Origin: DSVQ01 sp964484765
GTDB lineage: Bacteria > Planctomycetota > Planctomycetia > Planctomycetales > Planctomycetaceae
DNA length: 64,000 nucleotides
Reading direction: 5' to 3'
Assembly: GCA_964484765.1 (NCBI GenBank)
Contig: CAZAGI010000008.1
Span: forward strand, 62,001-126,000
Shown: positions 42,456-49,647 of the stretch, piece by piece
Position numbering within the stretch: the stretch's first letter is position 1
Layout: each line of letters opens with the position of its first letter
Notes under the pieces: model-generated
Database searches by the model: none
The model's input: the letters and a program-made list of their open reading frames with translations, nothing else
What the model was told of the DNA's origin: nothing
Program-made: the position numbers and the translations under genes

Positions 42456-44942
42456 TTATTCCTCGCGAATCTCCAGTGCCGTTTTTGCCGCGATGGGACC
42501 GGGGACCGTTTGGACCTTGCCCGTGGACCAAGTGATTTCGACGGTGTCCGCCTGACCGGCGTCACCCAGCCCAAAGTACAGCGGAAGAACGCTTTGGGAA
42601 AGATACCCCGATTTTCCATCCAGCACTTTGAGATACGACTGCGATCCCGCCGTGACCTTCACCGTCGCCCCCAGGCCATCACGATTCGAGGTCGTTCCCA
42701 CGAGTTTCACCGTGACCCAATTCAGCTTTGGCGACTTCTCCGCGAGATCGCTGATGAGCACCATCGGCTCGGAGCCAAAATCGTTCGTGATGATGTCGAG
42801 GTCGCCATCGGCATCCAGGTCAAACATCGCTGACGATCGCGACCCGAGGGACGACCAGACGACCACCCGACCGCTTCGGTCTTTGCAGTCGAGGTGGTCC
42901 CGATCGGTGCCGGAACAATCGACTTCGAACCACGGAATGCCCGTGCGACCGCGCCGGCGCGGTTCGACTCCCAAAGCGAATTCTGCCGGGATAAACTTTT
43001 CACCTCGCTGGTTGAGCAGCAGCGAATTGATCCCGTATCGGAACGGAAAGTTCATGGATGACGCGATGAAGACGTCGTCCCAGCCATCGGCATTGAGATC
43101 GCCGACGCTGAATCCCCACGGCCAATAATTTTCCACGCCCACGCGATCGGAGACTTCTTCGAAACTTCCGGACGCCGTCCGGCGAAACAACGCATTCCCC
43201 CAGATGCTGGCCCCGTTGGTTTGCAGCAGCGATTCCGGCCAGACCATCTGCGCTTTCAGGTGTTCGGCTTCCGGCCCCACCTCCTGGCTCATGTCCGAGT
43301 GCATGTCGGTAATGTAGAGATCGAGCATGCCGTCGTTGTCATAGTCGAAGACCTTGACACCCATCGCGCCCCAAGGCGTTTTGGGAAAAACTTCACGGCT
43401 GCGCTTCTCGAAACGTTTCCCGCCCATGTTTTCGTAGTACTCGTTGTGCCCTTGCATATTGAGCACGTACAAATCAAGCCAGCCGTCCTGATTCACGTCG
43501 ATCGGCGTCGCGTCGCCGGACCAGCTTTCGTCACGCAGGTTGACTTCCGTGGACACCTCCGCAAACCGCAAGCCCCCTTCATTGCGGTACAGCAGGCTCG
43601 GCTCGTTTCGTTCCGGCTTGAGATGTCCGGCAAAGGCATCTTTGTGAGCCACGTAGGAACCATCGGCGGCTTTCTCATCGGTGGTGTAAACGCCGACGTT
43701 GCAGACGAACAGGTCGAGCCGGCCGTCCCGGTTGTAATCAAAACAGACCACGCCCGAGGAATGCGCGACGTGTTCGACACCCGCGGCCGTGGTGACATCA
43801 CGAAAGACTCCGGTCCCATCGTTTTCAAAAAGCAGATTCCCCCCGCGAACGGTGGTCACGAAGAGATCCGCATCGCCGTCGTTATCAAGATCAGCGAACG
43901 AGGCCGTCACACCGATGCGCCCCGGCACGGCGACCCCCGCCTTGTCGGTGATGTTCTCGAAGCGACCGCCGCCCAGGTTGCGATAGAGCTCGTTGCCGCC
44001 GAGTTGGGAAACGAAGTAGACATCGCTCTTTCCGTCGCCGTCGACATCAGCGACAGCGAGTCCATTGCCGTGATCGTAGTGCGTCGCCTTGTAGCTTTTG
44101 CCGGCATCCGCCACGACCCGGTTGCGAAAACCGATGCCGCTTTCGGGCAATCGATCGACGAACGAAAACTCGTGGAATACCGGCTCATTTTTGATTTGTA
44201 CCAACTGACGCTGACGGCGCTCGACCAGGCTTTGGTAGGCATCGAACAGGTTTTCAGGAACAGGTTTCAGCTCGTGAATTATCCGAGTGGCATCACGTTT
44301 CAAACGGACGACGTCTTCCGTCAACATCCCATCGTAGTAACCGCGGATTTGCCCTTGCTGATCAACCAGTACAAATTGCGTACTGTGCAGAAACGGGTTG
44401 GACGTGTTTTCGGTCTGTTCGCCCACCGGAAGTTTGAAACCTTGCTCACACAGCGACCACAACGCCGATCGGTCGCCGGTCAGAAAGCTCCACGACTTCC
44501 CGTCGGCTTTGTGCTGCTGGGCGTAGGTCTCGAGCACAGATGCCGTGTCGTGCGCCGGGTCAACCGTGAATGTCACAAGCTGCAGTTGATGGGCACTCAA
44601 TTCTTCATTCAGCTGGTGCTGCAATTCCGCCATGCGTGCGGTTTGCTGCGGACACGTCGCCGTGCAGCGCGTGAAGATGAAATCCGCAATCCAGACTTTG
44701 CCCCACAATTGACCGGCCTCGAAGCGCGTGCCGGTCTGATCGACCAATTCAAACTCCGGGACCTGGCCAAGAATCCGCACGGGATCGCTGGGGACGACTG
44801 CGACCGGTGCTTCGGACGTCGCTGTACCGTCGGCGGAAGCCGCGGGTTTCAATGCGGTTGTGGAAGAACTGCATCCCAGCCACAACAAGGCGCCGACAGC
44901 GACGGCCCGGCAGACAAGGCTCCCTCTTGGAAACTCAATCAT
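42456..44942 (-). CDS. SCO1/SenC domain fused to FG-GAP propeller and ASPIC/UnbV domain
   Basis: The ATG at 44942 (828 residues) overlaps the end of the cupredoxin gene by eight bases and starts a lipoprotein-like signal (ALLWLGCSSS). The SCO1 thioredoxin-fold domain is at about residues 50-220, with the copper-binding motif CTATC (Cys93, Cys97) in FIFTRCTATCPQQ and the third ligand His186 in LHSTQFVLVD. The rest is an FG-GAP/VCBS propeller (VADVDGDGKSDVYF, ADLDNDGDADLFV, VFDYDNDGMLDLYI) and a C-terminal ASPIC/UnbV domain (RDGLGATVKVTAGS, VEITWSTGKVQ). SCO1 proteins deliver copper to the CuA site of cytochrome oxidase. The fusion is unusual. Confidence 0.88.
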   Translation of the reverse strand: MIEFPRGSLVCRAVAVGALLWLGCSSSTTALKPAASADGTATSEAPVAVVPSDPVRILGQVPEFELVDQTGTRFEAGQLWGKVWIADFIFTRCTATCPQQTARMAELQHQLNEELSAHQLQLVTFTVDPAHDTASVLETYAQQHKADGKSWSFLTGDRSALWSLCEQGFKLPVGEQTENTSNPFLHSTQFVLVDQQGQIRGYYDGMLTEDVVRLKRDATRIIHELKPVPENLFDAYQSLVERRQRQLVQIKNEPVFHEFSFVDRLPESGIGFRNRVVADAGKSYKATHYDHGNGLAVADVDGDGKSDVYFVSQLGGNELYRNLGGGRFENITDKAGVAVPGRIGVTASFADLDNDGDADLFVTTVRGGNLLFENDGTGVFRDVTTAAGVEHVAHSSGVVCFDYNRDGRLDLFVCNVGVYTTDEKAADGSYVAHKDAFAGHLKPERNEPSLLYRNEGGLRFAEVSTEVNLRDESWSGDATPIDVNQDGWLDLYVLNMQGHNEYYENMGGKRFEKRSREVFPKTPWGAMGVKVFDYDNDGMLDLYITDMHSDMSQEVGPEAEHLKAQMVWPESLLQTNGASIWGNALFRRTASGSFEEVSDRVGVENYWPWGFSVGDLNADGWDDVFIASSMNFPFRYGINSLLLNQRGEKFIPAEFALGVEPRRRGRTGIPWFEVDCSGTDRDHLDCKDRSGRVVVWSSLGSRSSAMFDLDADGDLDIITNDFGSEPMVLISDLAEKSPKLNWVTVKLVGTTSNRDGLGATVKVTAGSQSYLKVLDGKSGYLSQSVLPLYFGLGDAGQADTVEITWSTGKVQTVPGPIAAKTALEIREE

Positions 44943-45447
44943 GTCTCTCCCCCGCCCGTTGCAGCCAGGCGATCCATTCCGCCGGGGATTGCACGACCAT
45001 GGTTCCTGAAAGTTCATTACGACGATCGCCGCAGAATTGCCCGCCGCGCAGTGTCAACGACCCCGGTTGTTGCTGGGACACATGCAAACGGAAGGTCATC
45101 TCCGGAACGGCGATTTCCTGCAGCTTCAATTCGGGCAACGCGAAGGAATAGACGAAGTCGGCACTTTCGAGCAGGAATCGCACCGGGACACCGCTGGGCA
45201 CATGCAAGTGGTTACCGACCGCGATGTCATCCCCCGTCAACAGTTCCCCATCGGGTCCGGGGTAGGTGACTTCCCAACGGCAATCGCGCCCGACGACTTT
45301 CACCACGAGCGGTTCGCCAATATGGAAATTCGAACGCTTGGCGGGGGTGGGGGTCTTCGCCAAAACCGTTTCGATCACGGAATCCTGACAGTCCACGAAG
45401 AACAGTGTCGAAACCACCATCAAGGCTGCGAACACCAGACGACTCAT
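44935..45447 (-). CDS. COX2-like cupredoxin with a degenerate CuA site
   Basis: The ATG at 45447 overlaps the upstream stop (ATGA), giving 170 residues. The N-terminal hydrophobic stretch (LVFAALMVVSTLFFV) is a signal or anchor. The domain aligns with the CuA domain of cytochrome oxidase subunit II: DFVYSFALPELKLQEIAVPE corresponds to the H-S-F-x-x-P-x-L block, and GGQFCGDRRNEL to the C-x-E-x-C-G-x-x-H-x-x-M block. Here the first His is Tyr, the first Cys is Gly, the Glu is Gln, the second His is Arg and the Met is Leu; only one Cys remains. Copper binding as CuA is therefore unlikely. It is cotranscribed with the SCO1 fusion. Confidence 0.75.
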   Translation of the reverse strand: MSRLVFAALMVVSTLFFVDCQDSVIETVLAKTPTPAKRSNFHIGEPLVVKVVGRDCRWEVTYPGPDGELLTGDDIAVGNHLHVPSGVPVRFLLESADFVYSFALPELKLQEIAVPEMTFRLHVSQQQPGSLTLRGGQFCGDRRNELSGTMVVQSPAEWIAWLQRAGERHD

Positions 45448-46505
45448 GGTCGCGGCTCCGTGCTCGCGACGGCGGAATTCGCCGCCGGCGATCGCACCAC
45501 GCGAAAGCCCACGATGCAATTGCGCATCTTGTCCACGAGGCCCACACGATCCGTCGAGCGTGTGAACGTCGTCAAACTCAAATACGAACCTCCCCGAACG
45601 ATGCGACTCCCCTTTTCCGGCTTCTCGTCGGGATCATCAATGGTCTTGCCAGCATAGTCCTTCAACATCCACGTGTCCGAACACCATTCAAAGACGTTGC
45701 CGTGCATGTCGTACAAACCGAAAGCATTGGGACGAAAGCGTCCGACGGGAGCAGTGAAGGCGTAACCATCGCTCCACTCCACCGACCATTTAGCGAAGGG
45801 ATAGGCCGCTTTCAGTTGGGCATCACAGATGTTCCCGAAACCTTGCATGTCGTCGAATTCGGCCCCAGCCGACCAGGGGGTCGTGGTTCCGGCACGGCAG
45901 GCGTATTCCCACTCGGCTTCGGTCGGCAAGCGATAAGTTTGTCCCTCGGCTTTCGACAGCCAATCGCAGAAGGCCACGGCATCATGCCAGCAGATGTTGA
46001 TCACCGGATGATCGTCCGTTTGGTCAAAACCCGTGTACTTCCAGGTTCCTGCGGCGTGAAGCGACAGGCGTTTCGTCGCGGCATCGTAGGCGTAACCACC
46101 GCCGTCTTTTTCTGCCAATGTTTTGAACCTGGCGGCTTCAACAAAGCGCCGGAACTGCCCGACCGTGACTTCGTGCATGCCGATTTCAAACGGGTGTTCG
46201 ATCTTCACCAGGTGCTGCGGTTTCTCGTCGGGTCGCGCCTCAGTGTCACTTTCCGGAGCGCCCATCAGAAACTCGCCCGTCGGCAATCGAACCAACTTCA
46301 TGCCGATCGAGTTCTCGACGAAATCAACCCCCGGCGGCAGATCGTTCTGTACCACTGCGGCGGCGACGAGGGGTGTCATGCTTTGCGCTTCGGACTTCGC
46401 GCAGCCGCTGGCGACCATGCCAATGCAGGCGGAACTCGTCGTGACGAAGACGAACGAAACCCATCGTACAGGGATGAACATCGGCACGGATTTGCTCCCG
46501 ACCAA
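45444..46505 (-). CDS. SUMF1/FGE-sulfatase-domain lipoprotein, apparently non-catalytic
   Basis: A 353-residue protein; the ATG at 46505 or 46481 both allow a signal with lipobox-like MVASGC near residue 35, so it is probably a lipoprotein. The formylglycine-generating-enzyme fold is clear: FVENSIGMKLVRLPTGEFLMGA, MHEVTVGQFRRFV, DHPVINICWHDAVAFCDWL, RLPTEAEWEYACRAG, GLYDMHGNVFEWC and RIVRGGSYLSLTTFT with GFRVVRS. The paired active-site cysteines of true FGE fall in the RGGSY-following segment and are replaced here by Ser/Thr, so it likely binds ligand or assembles rather than oxidising sulfatases. It leads a three-gene operon. Confidence 0.82.
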   Translation of the reverse strand: MVGSKSVPMFIPVRWVSFVFVTTSSACIGMVASGCAKSEAQSMTPLVAAAVVQNDLPPGVDFVENSIGMKLVRLPTGEFLMGAPESDTEARPDEKPQHLVKIEHPFEIGMHEVTVGQFRRFVEAARFKTLAEKDGGGYAYDAATKRLSLHAAGTWKYTGFDQTDDHPVINICWHDAVAFCDWLSKAEGQTYRLPTEAEWEYACRAGTTTPWSAGAEFDDMQGFGNICDAQLKAAYPFAKWSVEWSDGYAFTAPVGRFRPNAFGLYDMHGNVFEWCSDTWMLKDYAGKTIDDPDEKPEKGSRIVRGGSYLSLTTFTRSTDRVGLVDKMRNCIVGFRVVRSPAANSAVASTEPRP

Positions 46506-47040
46506 GCCGCGCGAACTTGACCTCGTATTAGTCGAAGCGCGAGCGCCGGCACTCCGTAATCTGCAAGTCTGCTGCCGGAGTTGCGCGAATTATGAAGCAA
46601 ACGCATGTTATTGCGGCAGTTTCCGGTGGAAACAGCCGCGCGAAATCAGAAAACGATGCCGATCGTGAATCGCAGACCGCCATCGCACACTGCTTTCCGC
46701 GCTCGCGGGACGTTGATCGGCAGAATGTCTGTGGGCCTCCCCAGCCACGTTTTCTGTGCACTGCGCTGGATCGCTCGCTGCTGATGAATGTGGCAGCCCT
46801 GCACTCACAGTTGGCAAACACCGCTGATGATCGTAAGTCCTTAGAAATCTCACGATCTCGATAGCTCGATGGTGGTTAAGTGTTGTGCTGCGCTCGCTCG
46901 GCAGTCACGGCGCGCGATTTGCAATGTGTTTTTTTTAATCAAAAGCCGGATTGCGTGCCTCCCGTAATCGCCGGCCTTTCACCGCGTGGAATCTGATTCC
47001 GATTTCGACGGTCGTGCTACGCTCACTCAGAGGGGCAATC
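46506..47040 (+). other. Divergent intergenic region without a convincing gene
   Basis: This 535-base stretch separates a leftward SUMF1-like gene from a rightward membrane-protein gene. Short open frames here lack ribosome sites and family features. A run of eight T with a poorly formed upstream stem lies near 46921-46940 (GTGTTTTTTTTAATC); it is not a convincing terminator. Promoters for both genes presumably lie here but no strong -35/-10 pair stands out. Confidence 0.4.
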
Positions 47041-47892
47041 ATGGCTTCACCCATCGTCGCTGACGCATTGGAGCAGCGAGCCTCGGTCTCTCCAACTTCC
47101 CCTGCAAACAAGGTGCGGACAATTACGATTCCGCGCAGTTCTGTCCGCTGGGGTGTCACGGCACTCTTTGCGACACTGCTGGCATGGCCGCTGGCGATCG
47201 CGTTCGAAGGCCGCTTTCCGGTCGAGAACCTCTCGGTAGAGATGACGAATCGCATTCGAAACAACCGTGATGATGCGATCGCTTGGGCGAAGGAACGGAG
47301 CAACCGCTGGGAGTCGATGTACCGGACTTCGGTAGCGTGCCTCACCGGATTCGGTGCCGTCCTTGGCTGTGTCTCCGGATTGCTTGGGGCAACGAAGACT
47401 GCGCCGCTGCTCGCCCGAATGCGGTACCTGCTGGCTGGCCTCATGCTCGGGGCGCTGTTTGCTGCCGCCGGGGCATACCTCGAAGCCGGCTTCTTGATCA
47501 AAATCGAGAAATTCGGGCTTGATCCGATGTATGGCACGATGCTGGGTCACGCGGTCGCGTGGACCGTGATCGCGGTCGGTTTGGCCCTCTCGTCGACCCT
47601 TTCCGTTTCGGGATGGAGTTCAAAGCTCGGCGCGGCCGGACGGGCGGCGGTCGGTGCTTTGCTGGCGGCCGTGTGTTATCCACCGATTGCGGCGATCCTG
47701 TTCCCCCTCGATCGCTCCGATTTGCCCATTCCGGAAGGCAACCTGAACAAGCTGCTGTTCCTCGGAACTGCCGCTGTGCTGACGAGCACCCTGCTGGGAT
47801 ACGTGCCCAACCGAACTGCGGTGGACATGCCGGCGACAATCGAGCCACCGGTCGCTCCGCTGCCGGAAACGTCACGGATGGTGACAGCCTAA
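47041..47892 (+). CDS. Hypothetical multi-pass membrane protein (about six segments)
   Basis: The ATG at 47041 has AGAGGGG upstream and is preferred over the longer open frame, giving 283 residues. Six hydrophobic segments are visible: about 37-55, 98-116, 129-150, 168-186, 203-221 and 238-254. Several are Gly/Ala-rich (LTGFGAVLGCVSGLLGA, LAGLMLGALFAAAGAYL). A charged loop, about 58-95, contains Arg, Asn and Glu and probably faces one side only. The C-terminal tail is Pro-rich. I do not recognise the family and see no transporter signature. Confidence 0.65.
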   Translation: MASPIVADALEQRASVSPTSPANKVRTITIPRSSVRWGVTALFATLLAWPLAIAFEGRFPVENLSVEMTNRIRNNRDDAIAWAKERSNRWESMYRTSVACLTGFGAVLGCVSGLLGATKTAPLLARMRYLLAGLMLGALFAAAGAYLEAGFLIKIEKFGLDPMYGTMLGHAVAWTVIAVGLALSSTLSVSGWSSKLGAAGRAAVGALLAAVCYPPIAAILFPLDRSDLPIPEGNLNKLLFLGTAAVLTSTLLGYVPNRTAVDMPATIEPPVAPLPETSRMVTA

Positions 47893-48019
47893 GGGTTTGC
47901 GGCACGAAACGTAGTACCACAGAGAAGTATTGATCGGTTCTCAAAAAGAGCTCTCACTCTTCTGCAGTTGTTTCCGTTCGAGAGATCGTTCTCGTTCTTT
48001 TTCAGGAGGTCGGTGGATC

Positions 48020-49012
48020 ATGAATCGAGTCAAGCCGTCATCGTGGTCGGCGTATATTCGAAAGTGTGGCTTTACACTGATCGAGTTGCTGGTGGTGATT
48101 GCCATCATCGCCATCCTGATTGCGTTGTTGTTGCCCGCGGTGCAGCAAGCCCGAGAAGCTGCTCGCCGCACGCAGTGCAAGAACAATATGAAGCAGATCG
48201 GTCTCGCGCTTCACAACTATCACGACACGTACTCTTCGTTCCCGGTCGGCAACTACTATAACTACGCTGGTAACTGGCGTGTGGGCATTTTGCCGTATCT
48301 TGATCAGGGGAATGTCTTCAACAAACTGACCTTCACCGGTAACGCGCCGGACTTCAATGCCTGGTCGGGAACGTACGGAATCAATGCGGTCTTTCGCGGG
48401 TTGCTGATTCCGGGGTACAACTGCCCGTCGAGCACTTTGCCTCGGAACTCGACGCTGGGCGTGATGAACAACTTCGACAACGGCCAGACGATGGACTACG
48501 TCGGGATCTCGGGCGGCGTTGACGAACTTGCTCCCAACCGCTGGGATCCTTCGGGTCTGGGGCTCTGCACCGACATCGTTTACTCCGGGCGGATGTGCCA
48601 CAACGGCCTACTGCCGGCGTTGCGCCATAAGAATCTCCGCGATGCCACCGATGGGACGACGAACACCATGCTGGTGGGAGAGCAGTCGGGCATGCTGCAA
48701 AACCAGGATGTCCGGGCGAACTACTGGGGTGGTTGGGGTGGCACCAGCCTGGGCCGGACGGTCTTCCCCGCCGTCACGGGATGCGAAATCGTCACCGGGA
48801 TCACGACCGTCCGTTATCAGATCAATGCGACCAGTGCCCCCAGCGGCAACCAGCCGTGGTATCTCAATACGGTCTTGAACTCGTACCACACGGGTGGGTG
48901 TCACGCATTGCTCGCCGATGGTTCAGCGAGGTTTCTGTCACAGAACATGAACCTCCCGACGCTGATTTACCTCTCCGTGGCGAATGACAACCAGGTTCTG
49001 GGTGAATTCTAA
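48020..49012 (+). CDS. DUF1559 prepilin-like protein with H-X9-DG motif
   Basis: The ATG at 48020 has a perfect AGGAGGT at a 9-base distance, giving 330 residues. The N-terminus CGFTLIELLVVIAIIAILI is a type IV prepilin/pseudopilin methylation and cleavage motif, with cleavage after the Gly before FTLIE. The following block PAVQQAREAARRTQCKNNMK and HNYHDTYSSFPVG are DUF1559 hallmarks. The C-terminal motif YHTGGCHALLADGSARFLS is the planctomycete H-X9-DG motif. Such proteins are highly multiplied in planctomycetes and are thought to be surface or pseudopilin-like. A strong terminator follows, then a small lipoprotein gene, a pairing I regard as common in the phylum. Confidence 0.93.
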   Translation: MNRVKPSSWSAYIRKCGFTLIELLVVIAIIAILIALLLPAVQQAREAARRTQCKNNMKQIGLALHNYHDTYSSFPVGNYYNYAGNWRVGILPYLDQGNVFNKLTFTGNAPDFNAWSGTYGINAVFRGLLIPGYNCPSSTLPRNSTLGVMNNFDNGQTMDYVGISGGVDELAPNRWDPSGLGLCTDIVYSGRMCHNGLLPALRHKNLRDATDGTTNTMLVGEQSGMLQNQDVRANYWGGWGGTSLGRTVFPAVTGCEIVTGITTVRYQINATSAPSGNQPWYLNTVLNSYHTGGCHALLADGSARFLSQNMNLPTLIYLSVANDNQVLGEF

Positions 49013-49049
49013 GTGCGGTTCATAGCACGGAATCGCTACCAATTCTTGT

Positions 49050-49084
49050 GCGGACTCGGCGCAGTGTGTTGCCGAGTCCGCTTT
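49050..49084 (+). terminator. Rho-independent terminator of the DUF1559 gene
   Basis: GCGGACTCGGC (49050-49060) pairs perfectly with GCCGAGTCCGC (49071-49081) around a 10-base loop, followed by TTTACAACA. The 11-bp GC-rich stem lies about 40 bases after the DUF1559 stop. The U-tract is short, so some read-through into the lipoprotein gene is possible. Confidence 0.7.
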
Positions 49085-49125
49085 ACAACAACATCTCCAC
49101 TTCAGATCTAGGGGTTGATGTGGGA

Positions 49126-49539
49126 ATGAAGATCGAAGCGCTGTTACGAGTCTTCGCCGTTTCTGCTGGAGCGATGTGTCTGGGTTGCGGGGACGGTGCG
49201 CCGCCGAAGTTTCCGGTGGCCGGTGCGGTGACGTTCAAAGGTCAGCCAGTCACGGAAGGGATGGTGAATTTCTACCGCCAAGATGGTGGAGCGATTGCGG
49301 CCGTGATTGATGGCAGCGGAAAATTCGTGGTGGATCGCGGACTGCGCGAGGGGCAGTATCGAGTGTATATCGAACCGCCCCCCACGTTTATGACACCGCC
49401 ACCGCCAGGGGGGCCGCCGAAAATCGCCGCGAAGACGTATCCCAATTTCCCCGAGAAATACCGCCAGGCGGCGACCAGCGGGATTTTGGCAACCGTCGAA
49501 CCGAAAGGGAACATGTTTGAGTTCGACATGAAGCCGTGA
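49126..49539 (+). CDS. Small lipoprotein with a transthyretin-like domain
   Basis: The ATG at 49126 gives 137 residues; a GTG at 49120 with AGGGG at a five-base distance is a serious alternative. The N-terminus ALLRVFAVSAGAMCLGC is a signal with a lipobox-like Cys near residue 22. The rest, FPVAGAVTFKGQPVTEGMVNF, then GLREGQYRVYI and a Pro-rich loop (MTPPPPGGPP), matches the small carboxypeptidase-regulatory/transthyretin-like beta-sandwich proteins often found directly after DUF1559 genes. It is probably membrane-anchored, and possibly works with the prepilin-like protein upstream. The function is not established. Confidence 0.8.
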   Translation: MKIEALLRVFAVSAGAMCLGCGDGAPPKFPVAGAVTFKGQPVTEGMVNFYRQDGGAIAAVIDGSGKFVVDRGLREGQYRVYIEPPPTFMTPPPPGGPPKIAAKTYPNFPEKYRQAATSGILATVEPKGNMFEFDMKP

Positions 49540-49589
49540 CCGGCAATCCGTGCCTTGTCGCGTGTTGCGTGTCAATTCGAGGAAGTGTT

Positions 49590-49640
49590 GCCTCTGCTCG
49601 TCGCCGTGGGTGTTCTAACCCCTCGGTCAAGAGCAGAGGC
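49590..49640 (+). promoter_or_regulatory. Hairpin that could mask the ribosome site of the next gene
   Basis: GCCTCTGCTC (49590-49599) is exactly complementary to GAGCAGAGGC (49631-49640), with a 31-base loop. The AGAGG inside the second arm is the only ribosome-binding sequence for the ATG at 49648, so the stem would hide it. It could instead be the terminator of the lipoprotein gene, but no U-run follows. Confidence 0.5.
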
Positions 49641-49647
49641 TCTTTGC

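Noticed and set aside
43221..45269. 682-codon open frame on the plus strand
   Set aside because: It lies exactly antisense to the SCO1-FG-GAP and cupredoxin genes. Its translation is His/Arg/Val-rich with no family features, a usual GC-rich shadow frame.
46580..46865. Short open frames in the gap before the membrane-protein gene
   Set aside because: Overlapping short frames on both strands, none with a ribosome site, hydrophobic signal or recognisable motif.
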